Positions 55,269-64,000 of a stretch of DNA of 64,000 nucleotides are shown piece after piece. The DNA lies in the NCBI RefSeq assembly GCF_014197855.1, contig NZ_JACIGJ010000003.1, positions 186,001 to 250,000 on the forward strand, read 5' to 3'. The DNA is from Roseospira marina. Lineage in GTDB: Bacteria > Pseudomonadota > Alphaproteobacteria > Rhodospirillales > Rhodospirillaceae. The notes below the pieces were generated by a model that saw only the letters and a list, made by a program, of their open reading frames with translations, was not told the DNA's origin and searched no databases. Made by a program: the position numbers and the translations under genes. Position 1 is the stretch's first letter. Every line of letters begins with the position of its first letter.

Positions 55269-56027
55269 ATGGGAATCCTACAGGTTCAGAACGTCAACAA
55301 GAGCTTCGGCGGTCTGAAGGCGCTCAACAACGTAAACCTCGACATCACCGAGGGCACGGTGCACGCGGTCATCGGGCCGAACGGCGCCGGCAAGTCGACG
55401 CTGCTCAACGTCTGTGTCGGGCGCCTGGTGCCCGACACCGGGGCGGTGCTGTTCAACGGGCGGCCCCTCACCGGCCGGTCGCCGCACGAGATCAACCAGA
55501 TGGGCGTGGCGCGCGTGTTCCAGACGCCCGAGATCTTCGCCGATCTCTCGCTGCTGGAAAACGTCGTGATCCCGACGCTGGCGGTGCGCGACGGATCGTT
55601 CACGGTCAACGCCTGGGGGCGCGTGGACAATCAGGCGGAGATCCGCGACCGCGCCGAGGCCATCCTGGAGAGCGTCGGCCTGGCCGAAAAGCGCCACCAT
55701 CACTCCGGCAACCTGTCGCGCGGCGACAAGCGGCGGCTGGAGCTGGCCATGTGCCTCGTCCAGGAGCCCAAGCTGGTGCTGCTCGACGAGCCGACGGCGG
55801 GCATGTCGCGCGCCGACACCAACGCCACCATCGACCTGCTGGCCCGCATGCAGGAAGAGCACGGCGTGACCAAGATCATCATCGAACACGACATGCACGT
55901 GGTGTTCTCGCTGGCCGACCGCGTCACCGTGATGGCGCAGGGCACGCCGATCGTCGAGGGCACCCCGAACGAGATCAAGGGCGACCCGCGCGTCCAGGAA
56001 GCCTATCTGGGAGGAGCCCACCTATGA
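55269..56027 (+). CDS. Branched-chain amino acid type ABC ATPase LivG
   Basis: A 252-residue ATPase. Walker A is GPNGAGKST, the Q-loop lies in RVFQTPEIFADLSLLENV, the signature is LSRGDKRRLELAM in place of the common LSxGxQRRLEIA, Walker B is LVLLDEPTAGMSRAD and the switch His is in IIIEHDMHVV. Its stop overlaps the start of the first livF-like gene (ATGA). Confidence 0.94.
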   Translation: MGILQVQNVNKSFGGLKALNNVNLDITEGTVHAVIGPNGAGKSTLLNVCVGRLVPDTGAVLFNGRPLTGRSPHEINQMGVARVFQTPEIFADLSLLENVVIPTLAVRDGSFTVNAWGRVDNQAEIRDRAEAILESVGLAEKRHHHSGNLSRGDKRRLELAMCLVQEPKLVLLDEPTAGMSRADTNATIDLLARMQEEHGVTKIIIEHDMHVVFSLADRVTVMAQGTPIVEGTPNEIKGDPRVQEAYLGGAHL

Positions 56028-56815
56028 CCACCGACACGCTGCTGCGAGAGGACCTGTACGAGGGCGGCCATGCGCCCGGCGTCGCCCCCGTGCGCGGGCG
56101 GGGCGGCGCGCCGGCCTATTTCTCCGCCTGGGACCTGCACGCCTATTACGGCGAAAGCTACATCGTGCAGGGCGTCAGCTTCGACATCCGCGAGGGCGAG
56201 ATCCTGGCCCTGCTGGGCCGCAACGGCGCCGGCAAGACCTCGACCCTGCGGGCCATCGCCCGCATGGACGCCCCCGGCCTGACCCACGGCGAGATCTGGC
56301 TCGACCACAAGCCGCTGCACGAAATGAAGGCGCATCAGGCGGCCCGCAACGGGGTCGCGCTGGTGCCGGAGGACCGCTGCATCATCCCGGGTCTGACGGT
56401 GCAGCAGAATCTCCAGCTCGCCCAGATCGCCCCGCCCCACGGCTGGAGCCTGGAGCGGCTGTACGAGTTGTTCCCCCGTCTGGGCGAACGCAAGAACCAG
56501 GAAGGCACCACCCTGTCCGGCGGCGAACAGCAGATGCTGGCGATCGCCCGCGCCCTGGCCCGGGACGTCAAGCTGCTGCTGCTCGATGAACCCTACGAGG
56601 GCCTCGCGCCCGTCATCGTGCAGGAGATCGAGCGCACGCTGGAAAGCGTGAAGCAGCTCGGCATGACCACGGTCATCGTGGAGCAGAACGCGATTGCCGC
56701 GCTGCACCTTGCCGACCGCGCCGTCATCCTCGACATGGGCGAGGTCGTGTTCGACGGCACGGCCCAGGAGGTTCTGGACAACGCGGACCTGCGCCACGAG
56801 TACCTGGCGGTGTGA
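56024..56815 (+). CDS. Branched-chain amino acid type ABC ATPase LivF, copy 1
   Basis: A 263-residue ATPase. An N-terminal extension of about 25 residues (MTTDTLLREDLYEGG) precedes the LivF fold. Walker A is GRNGAGKTST, signature LSGGEQQMLAIA, Walker [14 protein letters not shown] and the switch region [12 protein letters not shown]. It is closely similar to the next gene over its whole length apart from the N-terminal extension. Two LivF copies in one operon are unusual; they could form a heterodimer variant or serve different permeases. Confidence 0.93.
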   Translation: MTTDTLLREDLYEGGHAPGVAPVRGRGGAPAYFSAWDLHAYYGESYIVQGVSFDIREGEILALLGRNGAGKTSTLRAIARMDAPGLTHGEIWLDHKPLHEMKAHQAARNGVALVPEDRCIIPGLTVQQNLQLAQIAPPHGWSLERLYELFPRLGERKNQEGTTLSGGEQQMLAIARALARDVKLLLLDEPYEGLAPVIVQEIERTLESVKQLGMTTVIVEQNAIAALHLADRAVILDMGEVVFDGTAQEVLDNADLRHEYLAV

Positions 56816-56896
56816 CGGGCACGGTCGCCCCGTCATCCGATTCACCCTCACCCGGCGGCGGCCTGTCCGGTCGCCTGCACGAGAAGGAGTTCCATC

Positions 56897-57646
<750 letters not shown>

Positions 57647-57783
57647 CCGACCCCGGAACACGCCGCGGGGCGTATGACCTTTGCGTGACAACCGCATCTC
57701 GTTTGAGGCGGGTCAATGCCGGGCCCCCCAGCGCGCCACAAACTCCACCCGTGTTGGCCCTTCTCGACACGGGAGACCCCAGA

Positions 57784-58122
57784 ATGACCGAGGATCGTTC
57801 GCGCGGATCCAGCCGCCGCGCCCTGCTGCGCGGGCTGCCGGTGGCCCTGGTCGGCCTGCTTGCCGCCATCGCCCGGCCGGGCGGCGCGCCCGCCTACGCC
57901 AAGACCACCGCGCCCACAGCACCCTATGACCCGCTCACGCAAGTGTGGCGCTGCACCTACAACGAGTGCGAGCCGTACTTTTATCACCCGGAGAAGGGCG
58001 ACCCGGAAAACATCGTCGGATCGCACCCCATTCCGCCCGGCACCGCGTTCGAGGACCTGCCCGACAGTTGGCTGTGCCCGGTCTGCGGCGCGCCGAAACG
58101 CTGGTTCATCAAGGAGGGCTGA
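57784..58122 (+). CDS. Exported rubredoxin-like protein with CX4C and CX2C motifs
   Basis: A 112-residue protein. The N-terminal part is a twin-arginine-like leader ([20 protein letters not shown], Arg11-Arg12) with cleavage near AYA39. The mature domain is rubredoxin-like: it has [31 protein letters not shown] and an iron site made by Cys57, Cys62, Cys98 and Cys101. The first pair is CTYNEC, i.e. CX4C, where rubredoxins have CX2C. It should be a small periplasmic Fe(Cys)4 electron carrier. It lies 137 bases after livF copy 2 on the same strand and may be the last gene of that operon. Confidence 0.85.
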   Translation: MTEDRSRGSSRRALLRGLPVALVGLLAAIARPGGAPAYAKTTAPTAPYDPLTQVWRCTYNECEPYFYHPEKGDPENIVGSHPIPPGTAFEDLPDSWLCPVCGAPKRWFIKEG

Positions 58123-58162
58123 TCCCGCACACCACGGCACCGCGCCGCGCGGCACGACGGAG

Positions 58163-58192
58163 GCGTTGGAACGGACGAAGCCGTTCCAACGC
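58163..58192. terminator. Inverted repeat between convergent rubredoxin and SDR genes
   Basis: A perfect 12-bp stem (GCGTTGGAACGG and CCGTTCCAACGC) with a 6-base loop sits in the 79-base gap between the two stop codons. There is no T-run on either side, so termination in both directions is likely but not certain. Confidence 0.55.
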
Positions 58193-58201
58193 GGCCACAG
58201 C

Positions 58202-58957
58202 TTACGCACTCAGATCGAACGTGGCGCCGTGATCCTGGCAGTCGGCGCTGGCCAGCCGCAGGAACGCCTCACCGTGGGATTCGGGGGTCGGCAGGGTCTC
58301 CGGTTTCTCACCCGGATAGGCCGCCTGCCGCATCTTGGTACGGGTCCGGCCCGGGTTGACCAGATTGACCTTCACGTTGGTCTTGTGCAACTCGTCCGCC
58401 CAGACCTTGACCATCATTTCAAGCGCCGCCTTCGACACGGCATAGGCGCCCCAATACGCCCGCGCCTGATGCCCGACGGACGAGGTGACGAACACCGCGC
58501 GGCCGGCCTCCGACTGGCGCAGCAGCGGATCCAGCGCGCGGATCAGCCGCCAGTTGGCCGTGACGTTGGCGTTCATGACCTGCTCGAACATCTCCGGCGG
58601 CAGATCGCCCATCGGCCCCAGCCGGCCCAGAAGTCCAGCGTTGCCCACCAGGACATCCAGCCGCCCGAAGCGCTTCGCCAGGGCATACGCCATCTGGTCG
58701 ATCTTCTCGAAATCGCACAGATCCTCGGCCACCAGCATCAGTGGCCCCGCACCGGCCGCCCGGACCTCGTCGTCCAATTCCTCCAGCGCCGCCTGGGTGC
58801 GCGCCACGGCGACCACGTGAGCCCCCTCCAGCGCGAACAACCGGGCGACGGCCCGGCCGATTCCGCGCGACGCGCCGGTGACCACGGCCACGCGCCCCGC
58901 CATGCGGCCCGTTGCGGGAGAGGGAGACATCGGAGCGGACGAGTCGGACGAAGTCAT
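58202..58957 (-). CDS. Short-chain dehydrogenase/reductase (SDR) family protein
   Basis: A 251-residue classical SDR. The NAD(P) site is VTGASRGIGRA, then NAG in VGNAGLLG, the catalytic Ser in FVTSSVGH and the Tyr-Lys pair in YAVSKAAL. An Arg in VARTQ after the second strand hints at NADP preference. Substrate unknown. It is a stand-alone gene, convergent with the rubredoxin-like gene. An in-frame ATG 27 bases later (58930) is an alternative start. Confidence 0.9.
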   Translation of the reverse strand: MTSSDSSAPMSPSPATGRMAGRVAVVTGASRGIGRAVARLFALEGAHVVAVARTQAALEELDDEVRAAGAGPLMLVAEDLCDFEKIDQMAYALAKRFGRLDVLVGNAGLLGRLGPMGDLPPEMFEQVMNANVTANWRLIRALDPLLRQSEAGRAVFVTSSVGHQARAYWGAYAVSKAALEMMVKVWADELHKTNVKVNLVNPGRTRTKMRQAAYPGEKPETLPTPESHGEAFLRLASADCQDHGATFDLSA

Positions 58958-59099
58958 CGGTCAATCCTGTCAGGCGTGAACGGAGGCCGCCACGATACCG
59001 TGGCGGGAGGCCCGGTTTACGCCGCGCCACCTTGGCCTGTCCAGACCCGAAACCCGTGCATGCCGTCCGCTGGGAGCCCGGTCCGCCGCAGTCGCCCGG

Positions 59100-59303
59100 T
59101 CAGGATTGACCGCCGGCGTCCCCCACCGACGTCGGCACCATCGACGGCGACGGCCGCGACGGAGCGCCGTCCTCCTTCGCCTTGCGGCGCGCGCGCTCCG
59201 CCTTGGCGCGTTTCAGGTTGCGCCGGTCCAGCCAGAGCAGGAAGAACGCTCCCCCCGCCCACATGAACACCTCCATGATGACGATCGCCGCGCCGTCTCC
59301 CAT
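59100..59303 (-). CDS. Small single-helix membrane protein of unknown function
   Basis: A 67-residue protein. One hydrophobic segment (AAIVIMEVFMWAGGAFFLLW) is followed by a strongly basic stretch (LDRRNLKRAKAERARRKAK) and a polar tail. AAGGGAGGG lies about 10 bases before ATG 59303, which makes translation likely. By charge distribution the C-terminus should stay in the cytoplasm. I do not recognise a family. It is divergent from the cyclase gene. Confidence 0.65.
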   Translation of the reverse strand: MGDGAAIVIMEVFMWAGGAFFLLWLDRRNLKRAKAERARRKAKEDGAPSRPSPSMVPTSVGDAGGQS

Positions 59304-59489
59304 GGTCGCCGGCCCTCCCTTACGAACTCGATACATGTCACGGGATGTCGGAGCCTGTTGGGACACGTTCAAGGGGCGGAACACCGTTGCCGCCCCGCAA
59401 CACCCGACGGTTGTCGCCGCCTCCGCCCGGACGGCTCTGCTACACTGGCGTGTCGTATCGGCCGCCCCTACCGGGACAGGAGTACCACC

Positions 59490-60590
59490 ATGTGGAGACC
59501 CCAGTGCCTCCGGGCCAAGCTCACTGCGTTGGCCTGGGTTGTCTTCGCCGGCATCCTGGCCGGGTTGCTCTACGTCGCCTTTCTGGCGAGCGCCGAACTC
59601 CTGCCGCTCACCTGGCAACTGCTCCGCAATGGCGTTTTGAACGGCGCCACCATCACCGGCATGATCGGCGTGTTCGAGATCTTCGTGTGGGCGGGACCTA
59701 TAGCCGCCCCGCTCCGTCGTCGCTCGTTTCCCGTCCGTTTGCTGGTCAAGACGACCGTATACACTTGCCTCGTCCTGGCCATCCTGATCGCCTACAACGT
59801 GTGGCTTCTGCCCTCGGCCGAGACCACGTCCGCGGCCCGGCGTTACGTGATGACCGGTCTGGCCCAGGACACGGCGTTCTCGCTCCTGATCGTCCTGTTG
59901 ATTCAGTTCGTGATGCAGATGCGGCGCCTGATCGGCGGGCGAGTGCTCGCGAACATCGTCCTCGGGCGCTATGCCCGGCCGCGTCGCGAGCACCGTGCGT
60001 TCCTGTTCGTCGATCTGGTGGATTCGACGGCCATTGCCCGACGGCTGGGCGACGTGGAGACGCACGCCCTGATCAGCCGGGTGTTCTTCGACCTCGATAC
60101 GGTGATCACCGCGCATGGAGGCGAGGTCCATCGCTACGTCGGCGATGAAGTGGTGGTGACGTGGCCCCTTGATGCCGCCCTTCGGGACGGCCGCTGCCTG
60201 CGCTGCGCGGTGGCGATCCGCGAGCGGTTGGCGCGGCGGGCGTCGGCCTACCGCCGCCGCTTCGGCGTCGAACCGGCGATCCGCGCGGGGTTGAACGGCG
60301 GCCCGGTGGTGGCCGGGGAATGCGGCGACGCCCGCGTCGAGATCGTCTACTTCGGAGACACCATCAACACCGCCGCCCGGCTGCAGCAGGCGACGAGGGC
60401 GATGCGGCACTGGCTGCTGGTCCCGACGGCTCTGATCGACCGCATGCCCGCAATCCCCGGCTGGTCCCGGACGGAGGTCGGCACGGTCACGTTGCGCGGG
60501 CGGGATGACCCAATCGCACTGTGCACGCTCACCCCGGGGGCGCCCCCAGCCGAACAGCCCCGCGCGGTAGACCGGCGCCGCGCCGCGTAA
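59490..60590 (+). CDS. Membrane-bound class III adenylate/guanylate cyclase
   Basis: A 366-residue cyclase. Four hydrophobic helices occupy about residues 8-150. The catalytic domain starts near 165: metal-binding Asp residues are in FLFVDLVDST and YVGDEVVV, and the nucleotide-binding part is VYFGDTINTAARLQ. The base-selecting Lys position is Arg (VHRYVGDE). It makes cAMP or cGMP from ATP or GTP, with an integral membrane sensor of the simple type. AGGAG precedes ATG 59490. It converges on the glutamine synthetase-like gene. Confidence 0.9.
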   Translation: MWRPQCLRAKLTALAWVVFAGILAGLLYVAFLASAELLPLTWQLLRNGVLNGATITGMIGVFEIFVWAGPIAAPLRRRSFPVRLLVKTTVYTCLVLAILIAYNVWLLPSAETTSAARRYVMTGLAQDTAFSLLIVLLIQFVMQMRRLIGGRVLANIVLGRYARPRREHRAFLFVDLVDSTAIARRLGDVETHALISRVFFDLDTVITAHGGEVHRYVGDEVVVTWPLDAALRDGRCLRCAVAIRERLARRASAYRRRFGVEPAIRAGLNGGPVVAGECGDARVEIVYFGDTINTAARLQQATRAMRHWLLVPTALIDRMPAIPGWSRTEVGTVTLRGRDDPIALCTLTPGAPPAEQPRAVDRRRAA

Positions 60591-60638
60591 CGCGCCACGG
60601 CGAACGAGGGGCTTCGACGGGGACCGTCCCGATCGGCT

Positions 60639-62105
60639 CTACACGTTGAGCAGGAGGTACTCCCGCTCCCAGCTCGAAATGACGTGCTGATAAGCATCCC
60701 ACTCCGCCCACTTCACGCTGGTCAGGACGCGGGTGAAGTCCTCGCCCAGCACCTCCTGGAGCGAGCGGGCGCGGGTGAACCGCTCAATGGCGTCCGGCAT
60801 GTGGCGCGGCAGGGCATGGGCGCGGGAATAGGCGCTGCCCTTGATCGGGCGGCTTGGCTCCTGCTGTTCCATCATGCCCAGATAGCCGCAGGCCAGCGAC
60901 GCCGCGATGGCCAGATAGGGGTTGGCGTCGGCGCCGGACAGCCGGTTCTCCACCCGGCGGCTGCCCGCGTCGGAGAACGGCACCCGAAGCGAGACGGTGC
61001 GGTTGTCGTAGCCCCAGTGCATGTTGATCGGCGCGCCCCAGTCCGGCACCAACCGACGGTAGCTGTTCACGTTCGGGGCCAGCAGCAGCATGGCCTCGGG
61101 CAAATGGCGCTGAAGGCCGGCGATATGCCAGCGGAACAGGTTGCTGTCCGCGCCATCCGCCTCCGCGAACAGGTTGCGCCCGTCCGGCCCGCCGGTGACG
61201 GACTGGTGAAGGTGCATCGCCGAGCCGGGCTGGCCCTCCAGCGGCTTGGCCATGAAGGTGGCGTAGACCTTGTGCGTCAGGGCCGCCTGACGCACCGTGC
61301 GCTTGAACAGGAACACCTGATCGGCCAGCGACAGCGGATCGCCGTGGTTGAAGTTGATCTCCATCTGCGCCGCGCCGGCTTCGTGGTGCAGCGTGTCCAC
61401 GTCCAGGCCCTGGGCCTCGCAGAAGTCGTAGATATCCTCGAACAGCGGATCGAACTCGTTGACCGCGTCGATGCCGTAGGCCTGGCTGCCCGTCTCCGCC
61501 CGGCCCGACCGGCCCATCGGCGGTTCGAGCGGATAGTCCGGGTCGTCGTTCATCTTGACCAGGAAGAACTCCAGCTCGGGCGCCACGATGGGGTGCCACC
61601 CCTGTTTGGCATACAACGCCAGCACGCGCTTGAGCACATGGCGCGGGGCCGCCTCGACTGGCTCGCCCGAGCGGTAGACGCAGTCCGTGATGACCTGCGC
61701 CGTCGGCTCGTCGTACCACGGCACCATGCGGACCGACGTGGGGTCCGACACCAGAAAGATGTCGCGATCCTCGATATCGACCGGGTCGTCTTCCGGATAG
61801 CCCCCGGTCACGGTCTGGATGAACACCGATTCCGGCAACCGCAGGCCCCGGTCCCGGAGGCTGGTCAGGAACTTGTGCGCCGGCAGGATCTTACCGCGCG
61901 GGATCCCGGTCAGGTCAGGCAACATGCATTCGACCTCGGTGATTCCGCGCGTTCGGACCCAGCGCTCCAGGGCGGCGATGTCGCCCGGCCCCGGACGATC
62001 GTCCTCCGCCGGCGCCTCGGCGGCGACGGGAACCCCGCTGGGTGCCTCGGTCGCGTTGGATAGGAGCGTGGGGTCGGTCTCGATGGGCGAGGGCGTGGAG
62101 GTCAC
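60639..62105 (-). CDS. Glutamine synthetase family protein, gamma-glutamylpolyamine synthetase type
   Basis: A 488-residue GS-family ligase of the PuuA/GlnT-like branch. Active-site marks are APELEFFLV, the metal/substrate segment HHEAGAAQMEIN, SAMHLHQSV, RRLVPDWGAP and the ATP-binding NRTVSLRVP. It lacks the adenylylation loop and regulatory features of GlnA and has an extended acidic N-terminus. Family members join glutamate to putrescine or other amines. The aminotransferase and aldehyde dehydrogenase at 24-27 kb could act in the same kind of pathway, but they are far away. Substrate inferred. Confidence 0.88.
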   Translation of the reverse strand: MTSTPSPIETDPTLLSNATEAPSGVPVAAEAPAEDDRPGPGDIAALERWVRTRGITEVECMLPDLTGIPRGKILPAHKFLTSLRDRGLRLPESVFIQTVTGGYPEDDPVDIEDRDIFLVSDPTSVRMVPWYDEPTAQVITDCVYRSGEPVEAAPRHVLKRVLALYAKQGWHPIVAPELEFFLVKMNDDPDYPLEPPMGRSGRAETGSQAYGIDAVNEFDPLFEDIYDFCEAQGLDVDTLHHEAGAAQMEINFNHGDPLSLADQVFLFKRTVRQAALTHKVYATFMAKPLEGQPGSAMHLHQSVTGGPDGRNLFAEADGADSNLFRWHIAGLQRHLPEAMLLLAPNVNSYRRLVPDWGAPINMHWGYDNRTVSLRVPFSDAGSRRVENRLSGADANPYLAIAASLACGYLGMMEQQEPSRPIKGSAYSRAHALPRHMPDAIERFTRARSLQEVLGEDFTRVLTSVKWAEWDAYQHVISSWEREYLLLNV

Positions 62106-62467
62106 GGGGGCGGTCTTTCTGACTGGGACACGGGACGTAGGCCGTGCGTGACTCTACTCCCGCCCTCCGGCGAGGCAAAGGCCAGGGTGCGGCGGCGGCG
62201 TATGGCGCGTTCTCCCCGTGCTGCGCAGCCCCCTCCGACCAGACCATCCGCGATTGCGTAGCCGCGCGCCGCAGCCGGGCGGTACACTTCCCCTGTGCGA
62301 GAACTCCGACCCGGGCGCCGGGTCCGCAACCCCGGTGGGGGATGGCGGGGCGCCCTTGCCAAGGGAAGACCGCTTCGGCACGATCCATCGTGGCCGCCAC
62401 CATGCCGGGATGCGTCCCGTTCAGAGCGGACCGCCCAGCGCCGTTACGCACCAGAAGGGACCTTTCG
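62106..62467. other. 362-base divergent gap between the GS-like and universal stress protein genes
   Basis: GC-rich non-coding sequence. I see no convincing promoter, palindrome or small gene. Both flanking genes must be controlled from here. GAAGGGA at its end is the ribosome binding site of the stress-protein gene. Confidence 0.4.
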
Positions 62468-63307
62468 ATGGCTCTCAAGGATATCCTCGTTCATCTCGAC
62501 AGTTCCCAGCATTGCCGGGCCCGGGTCGAGGCCGCCGCGAGCCTCGCAACTCGGCATGGGGCGCGGCTGACCGGTCTGTTCGTGCGAACCACCCCCCATG
62601 TGCCCCAGTTCGTGATGTCCCAACTGGGCCCGGAGGTCACCCGCGCGCAGCGGCGCTATGCCGAGGAGGCATCGGCCAAGGCCAAGGCGACATTCGAGGC
62701 GGTCCTGGGCGGGTTCGAGATCGCGTCGGAGTACCGCGACCCCGAGGGCGAGTTGCTGGACACGCTGGTGCTGCACGCCCGCTATGCCGACCTCGTGATC
62801 CTGGGCCAATACGACCGCCGCGACGACAACATGGCCGACGAACGCGAGGCGGCCGATCAGGTCATCATGGATTCCGGCCGGCCCGTGCTGGTCATTCCCT
62901 ACGCCGGGCAGCACCCCCGGATCGGCGACAAGGTCCTGGTGGCCTGGAACGCCAGCCGCGAGGCGACGCGCGCCATCAGCGATGCGCTGCCGATCCTGCA
63001 AACGGCGCGGGAGGTCGATGTCCTGGCCATCAACCCGCACCACAACGGCGTCAACGGCCACGGGGACATTCCCGGCGCGGATATCTGCGGCCACTTGGCC
63101 CGGCATGGCGTCAAGGCCGTGGCCGAACACGTCGTTGCGCACGATGTCGATGTCGGCAACCTGCTGCTGTCCCGCGCCAGTGACTCCGGCGCCGACCTGA
63201 TCGTCATGGGCGCCTATGGCCGCTCCCGCCTGCGGGAACTGGTGCTGGGCGGCGCCACTTGGCACATCCTGCATCACATGACCGTGCCCATCCTGATGGG
63301 GCACTGA
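62468..63307 (+). CDS. Two-domain universal stress protein
   Basis: A 279-residue protein of two UspA domains in tandem. The first begins ALKDILVHLDSSQHCRARV; the second begins KVLVAWNASREATRAI near residue 155 and holds the nucleotide-binding-like GAYGRSRLRELVLGGAT near the end. The final glycine-rich motif has GGAT where ATP-binding Usp proteins have GS/T-V. Such proteins assist survival under stress; partner unknown. AAGGGA precedes the ATG. Confidence 0.93.
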   Translation: MALKDILVHLDSSQHCRARVEAAASLATRHGARLTGLFVRTTPHVPQFVMSQLGPEVTRAQRRYAEEASAKAKATFEAVLGGFEIASEYRDPEGELLDTLVLHARYADLVILGQYDRRDDNMADEREAADQVIMDSGRPVLVIPYAGQHPRIGDKVLVAWNASREATRAISDALPILQTAREVDVLAINPHHNGVNGHGDIPGADICGHLARHGVKAVAEHVVAHDVDVGNLLLSRASDSGADLIVMGAYGRSRLRELVLGGATWHILHHMTVPILMGH

Positions 63308-63311
63308 GCCG

Positions 63312-63351
63312 GCGGCCCCGGGGCGACGGCAGCAGTCGCCGCCCCGGCCGC
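63312..63351. terminator. Inverted repeat between convergent usp and ccoG genes
   Basis: GCGGCC(CC)GGGGCG pairs with CGCCCCGGCCGC across a 14-base loop, with a 2-base bulge. It fills most of the 64-base gap between the two stop codons. No T-run is present, so it is a tentative bidirectional terminator. Confidence 0.4.
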
Positions 63352-63371
63352 GTCCGCCTGAGACGCGGGCG

Positions 63372-64000
63372 TCAGGAGGCCGGCGCGTTGAAGTTGGCCG
63401 ACTGCGTCGTGACCTCACCGGTCGCCCTGTTCTCGATCCGGAAGGTGAACGGGGTGGCCTCGCCCTCCAAAGCGTCGGGCGGCGCCGACAGATAGACGCG
63501 GAAGCTGCCCACGCTGTCGCCGGTCACCGGCAGGGTCGCCGTGGTCGGCTGGCCGGGATCGGTGTCGTAGCCGATGATGTTCATCTGCGCGTCGGGCAGC
63601 CCTTCGGCGGTCACCACGAAGGGCGTATCGATGCGCTCCATGTTCAGGATCTTGACCGTATAGCCGTTGCGGATAGAGCCGTCCGAAAGCTGCACATAGA
63701 GCGGGCTCCGCTCCGCCTGGATGTTCACCTCCAGCCGCGACCGCGTCATCAGCGCCGTGGCCATGACCGCGACCGCCACCGTCAGGGCGGCGGTGTAGAT
63801 CAGCGTGCGCGGCCGCAGCCAGCGCACCACCACGGACTGCCCCTTGGCGCGTTGGGCCTGGTTCTTCACGGAATCGAACCGCACCAGCCCGGTCGGCAGA
63901 TTGAACCGCTCCATGATGCTGTCGCAGGCGTCGGCGCACAAACCGCAGCCGATGCAGGCGAGCTGCGTGCCCTTACGGATGTCCACGCCGGTCGGGCAGA
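63372..64000 (-). CDS. ccoG: Cytochrome c oxidase accessory protein CcoG/FixG, C-terminal part
   Basis: The last 208 residues of a CcoG/FixG-type protein; the start lies beyond the window. The frame enters as CPTGVDIRKG and shows the ferredoxin-like CIGCGLCADAC, a transmembrane helix (LIYTAALTVAVAVMATALM) and the C-terminal Ig-like FixG domain (VKILNMERIDTPFVVTAEG). CcoG takes part in copper reduction or delivery for assembly of cbb3-type cytochrome oxidase, so a ccoNOPQ cluster probably lies just outside. Confidence 0.93.
   Translation of the reverse strand, partial: CPTGVDIRKGTQLACIGCGLCADACDSIMERFNLPTGLVRFDSVKNQAQRAKGQSVVVRWLRPRTLIYTAALTVAVAVMATALMTRSRLEVNIQAERSPLYVQLSDGSIRNGYTVKILNMERIDTPFVVTAEGLPDAQMNIIGYDTDPGQPTTATLPVTGDSVGSFRVYLSAPPDALEGEATPFTFRIENRATGEVTTQSANFNAPAS

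Overview
The window is high-GC DNA (roughly two-thirds G+C) that is almost fully coding, with short gaps, many 1-4 base start/stop overlaps and purine-rich ribosome binding sites. The gene content fits an alphaproteobacterium, most likely a Rhodospirillales-type free-living heterotroph: an sdhCDAB operon of the mitochondrial type, PhoX, an ScfR-type XRE regulator, a circularly permuted ATP-grasp/alpha-E pair, DUF952 beside pyrD, a TIGR01459-type HAD protein, CGFS glutaredoxin and FixG/CcoG. The taxonomic call is inferred from gene content and synteny. No rRNA, tRNA, CRISPR array, IS element or prophage was recognised.

Layout. 1-2.0 kb: start of an exported protein (cut by the window edge), YqgE and a XerC-type recombinase. 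2.0-7.8 kb: an orphan peptide-type solute-binding protein divergent from sdhC-sdhD-sdhA-(hairpin)-sdhB. 7.8-8.7 kb: a fic gene broken by an internal deletion and frameshift, behind a promoter with repeated motifs. 8.7-12.9 kb: a TetR regulator divergent from an EmrAB-type efflux pair, with a perfect inverted repeat between them, then a lipoprotein. 13-15.3 kb: class II fructose-bisphosphate aldolase and moaA. 15.4-21.5 kb: ompA-like, WD40/caspase-like, Ser/Thr kinase and alpha/beta-hydrolase lipoprotein genes in one co-directional run, which looks like an envelope signalling module. 21.8-24.1 kb: phoX with a plausible Pho box. 24.3-27.9 kb: Lrp regulator, aldehyde dehydrogenase and class III aminotransferase, resembling the doeX-doeC-doeD part of ectoine catabolism. 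28-38.7 kb: holA, the ATP-grasp/alpha-E pair, a SOUL protein, a GT2 glycosyltransferase, a TPR-sulfotransferase, a FadL-type porin and MlaA. 39-41.9 kb: DUF952-pyrD-HAD and glutaredoxin. 42-46 kb: a form-II CoxL-like molybdoenzyme subunit without its partner subunits, then cysQ and a secreted trypsin-like protease. 46-49.5 kb: a three-gene sensory unit made of a TTG-started CheY-like regulator, a small two-helix membrane protein and a histidine kinase fused to a sodium/solute symporter. 49.6-58.1 kb: an ScfR regulator divergent from a branched-chain-type ABC operon with a Tat-exported binding protein, two permeases, one LivG, two tandem LivF copies and then an exported rubredoxin-like protein with a CX4C first motif. 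58.2-64 kb: an SDR enzyme, a 67-residue membrane protein, a membrane adenylate/guanylate cyclase, a PuuA-type glutamine synthetase homologue, a two-domain universal stress protein and the C-terminal end of CcoG.

The most unusual units are the kinase/caspase/OmpA module, the ABC operon that ends in an exported atypical rubredoxin, the symporter-kinase triplet, and the fic gene that has lost the segment expected to carry its inhibitory motif. Functions are assigned from motifs read directly in the translated sequence plus known family traits; no database search was run.
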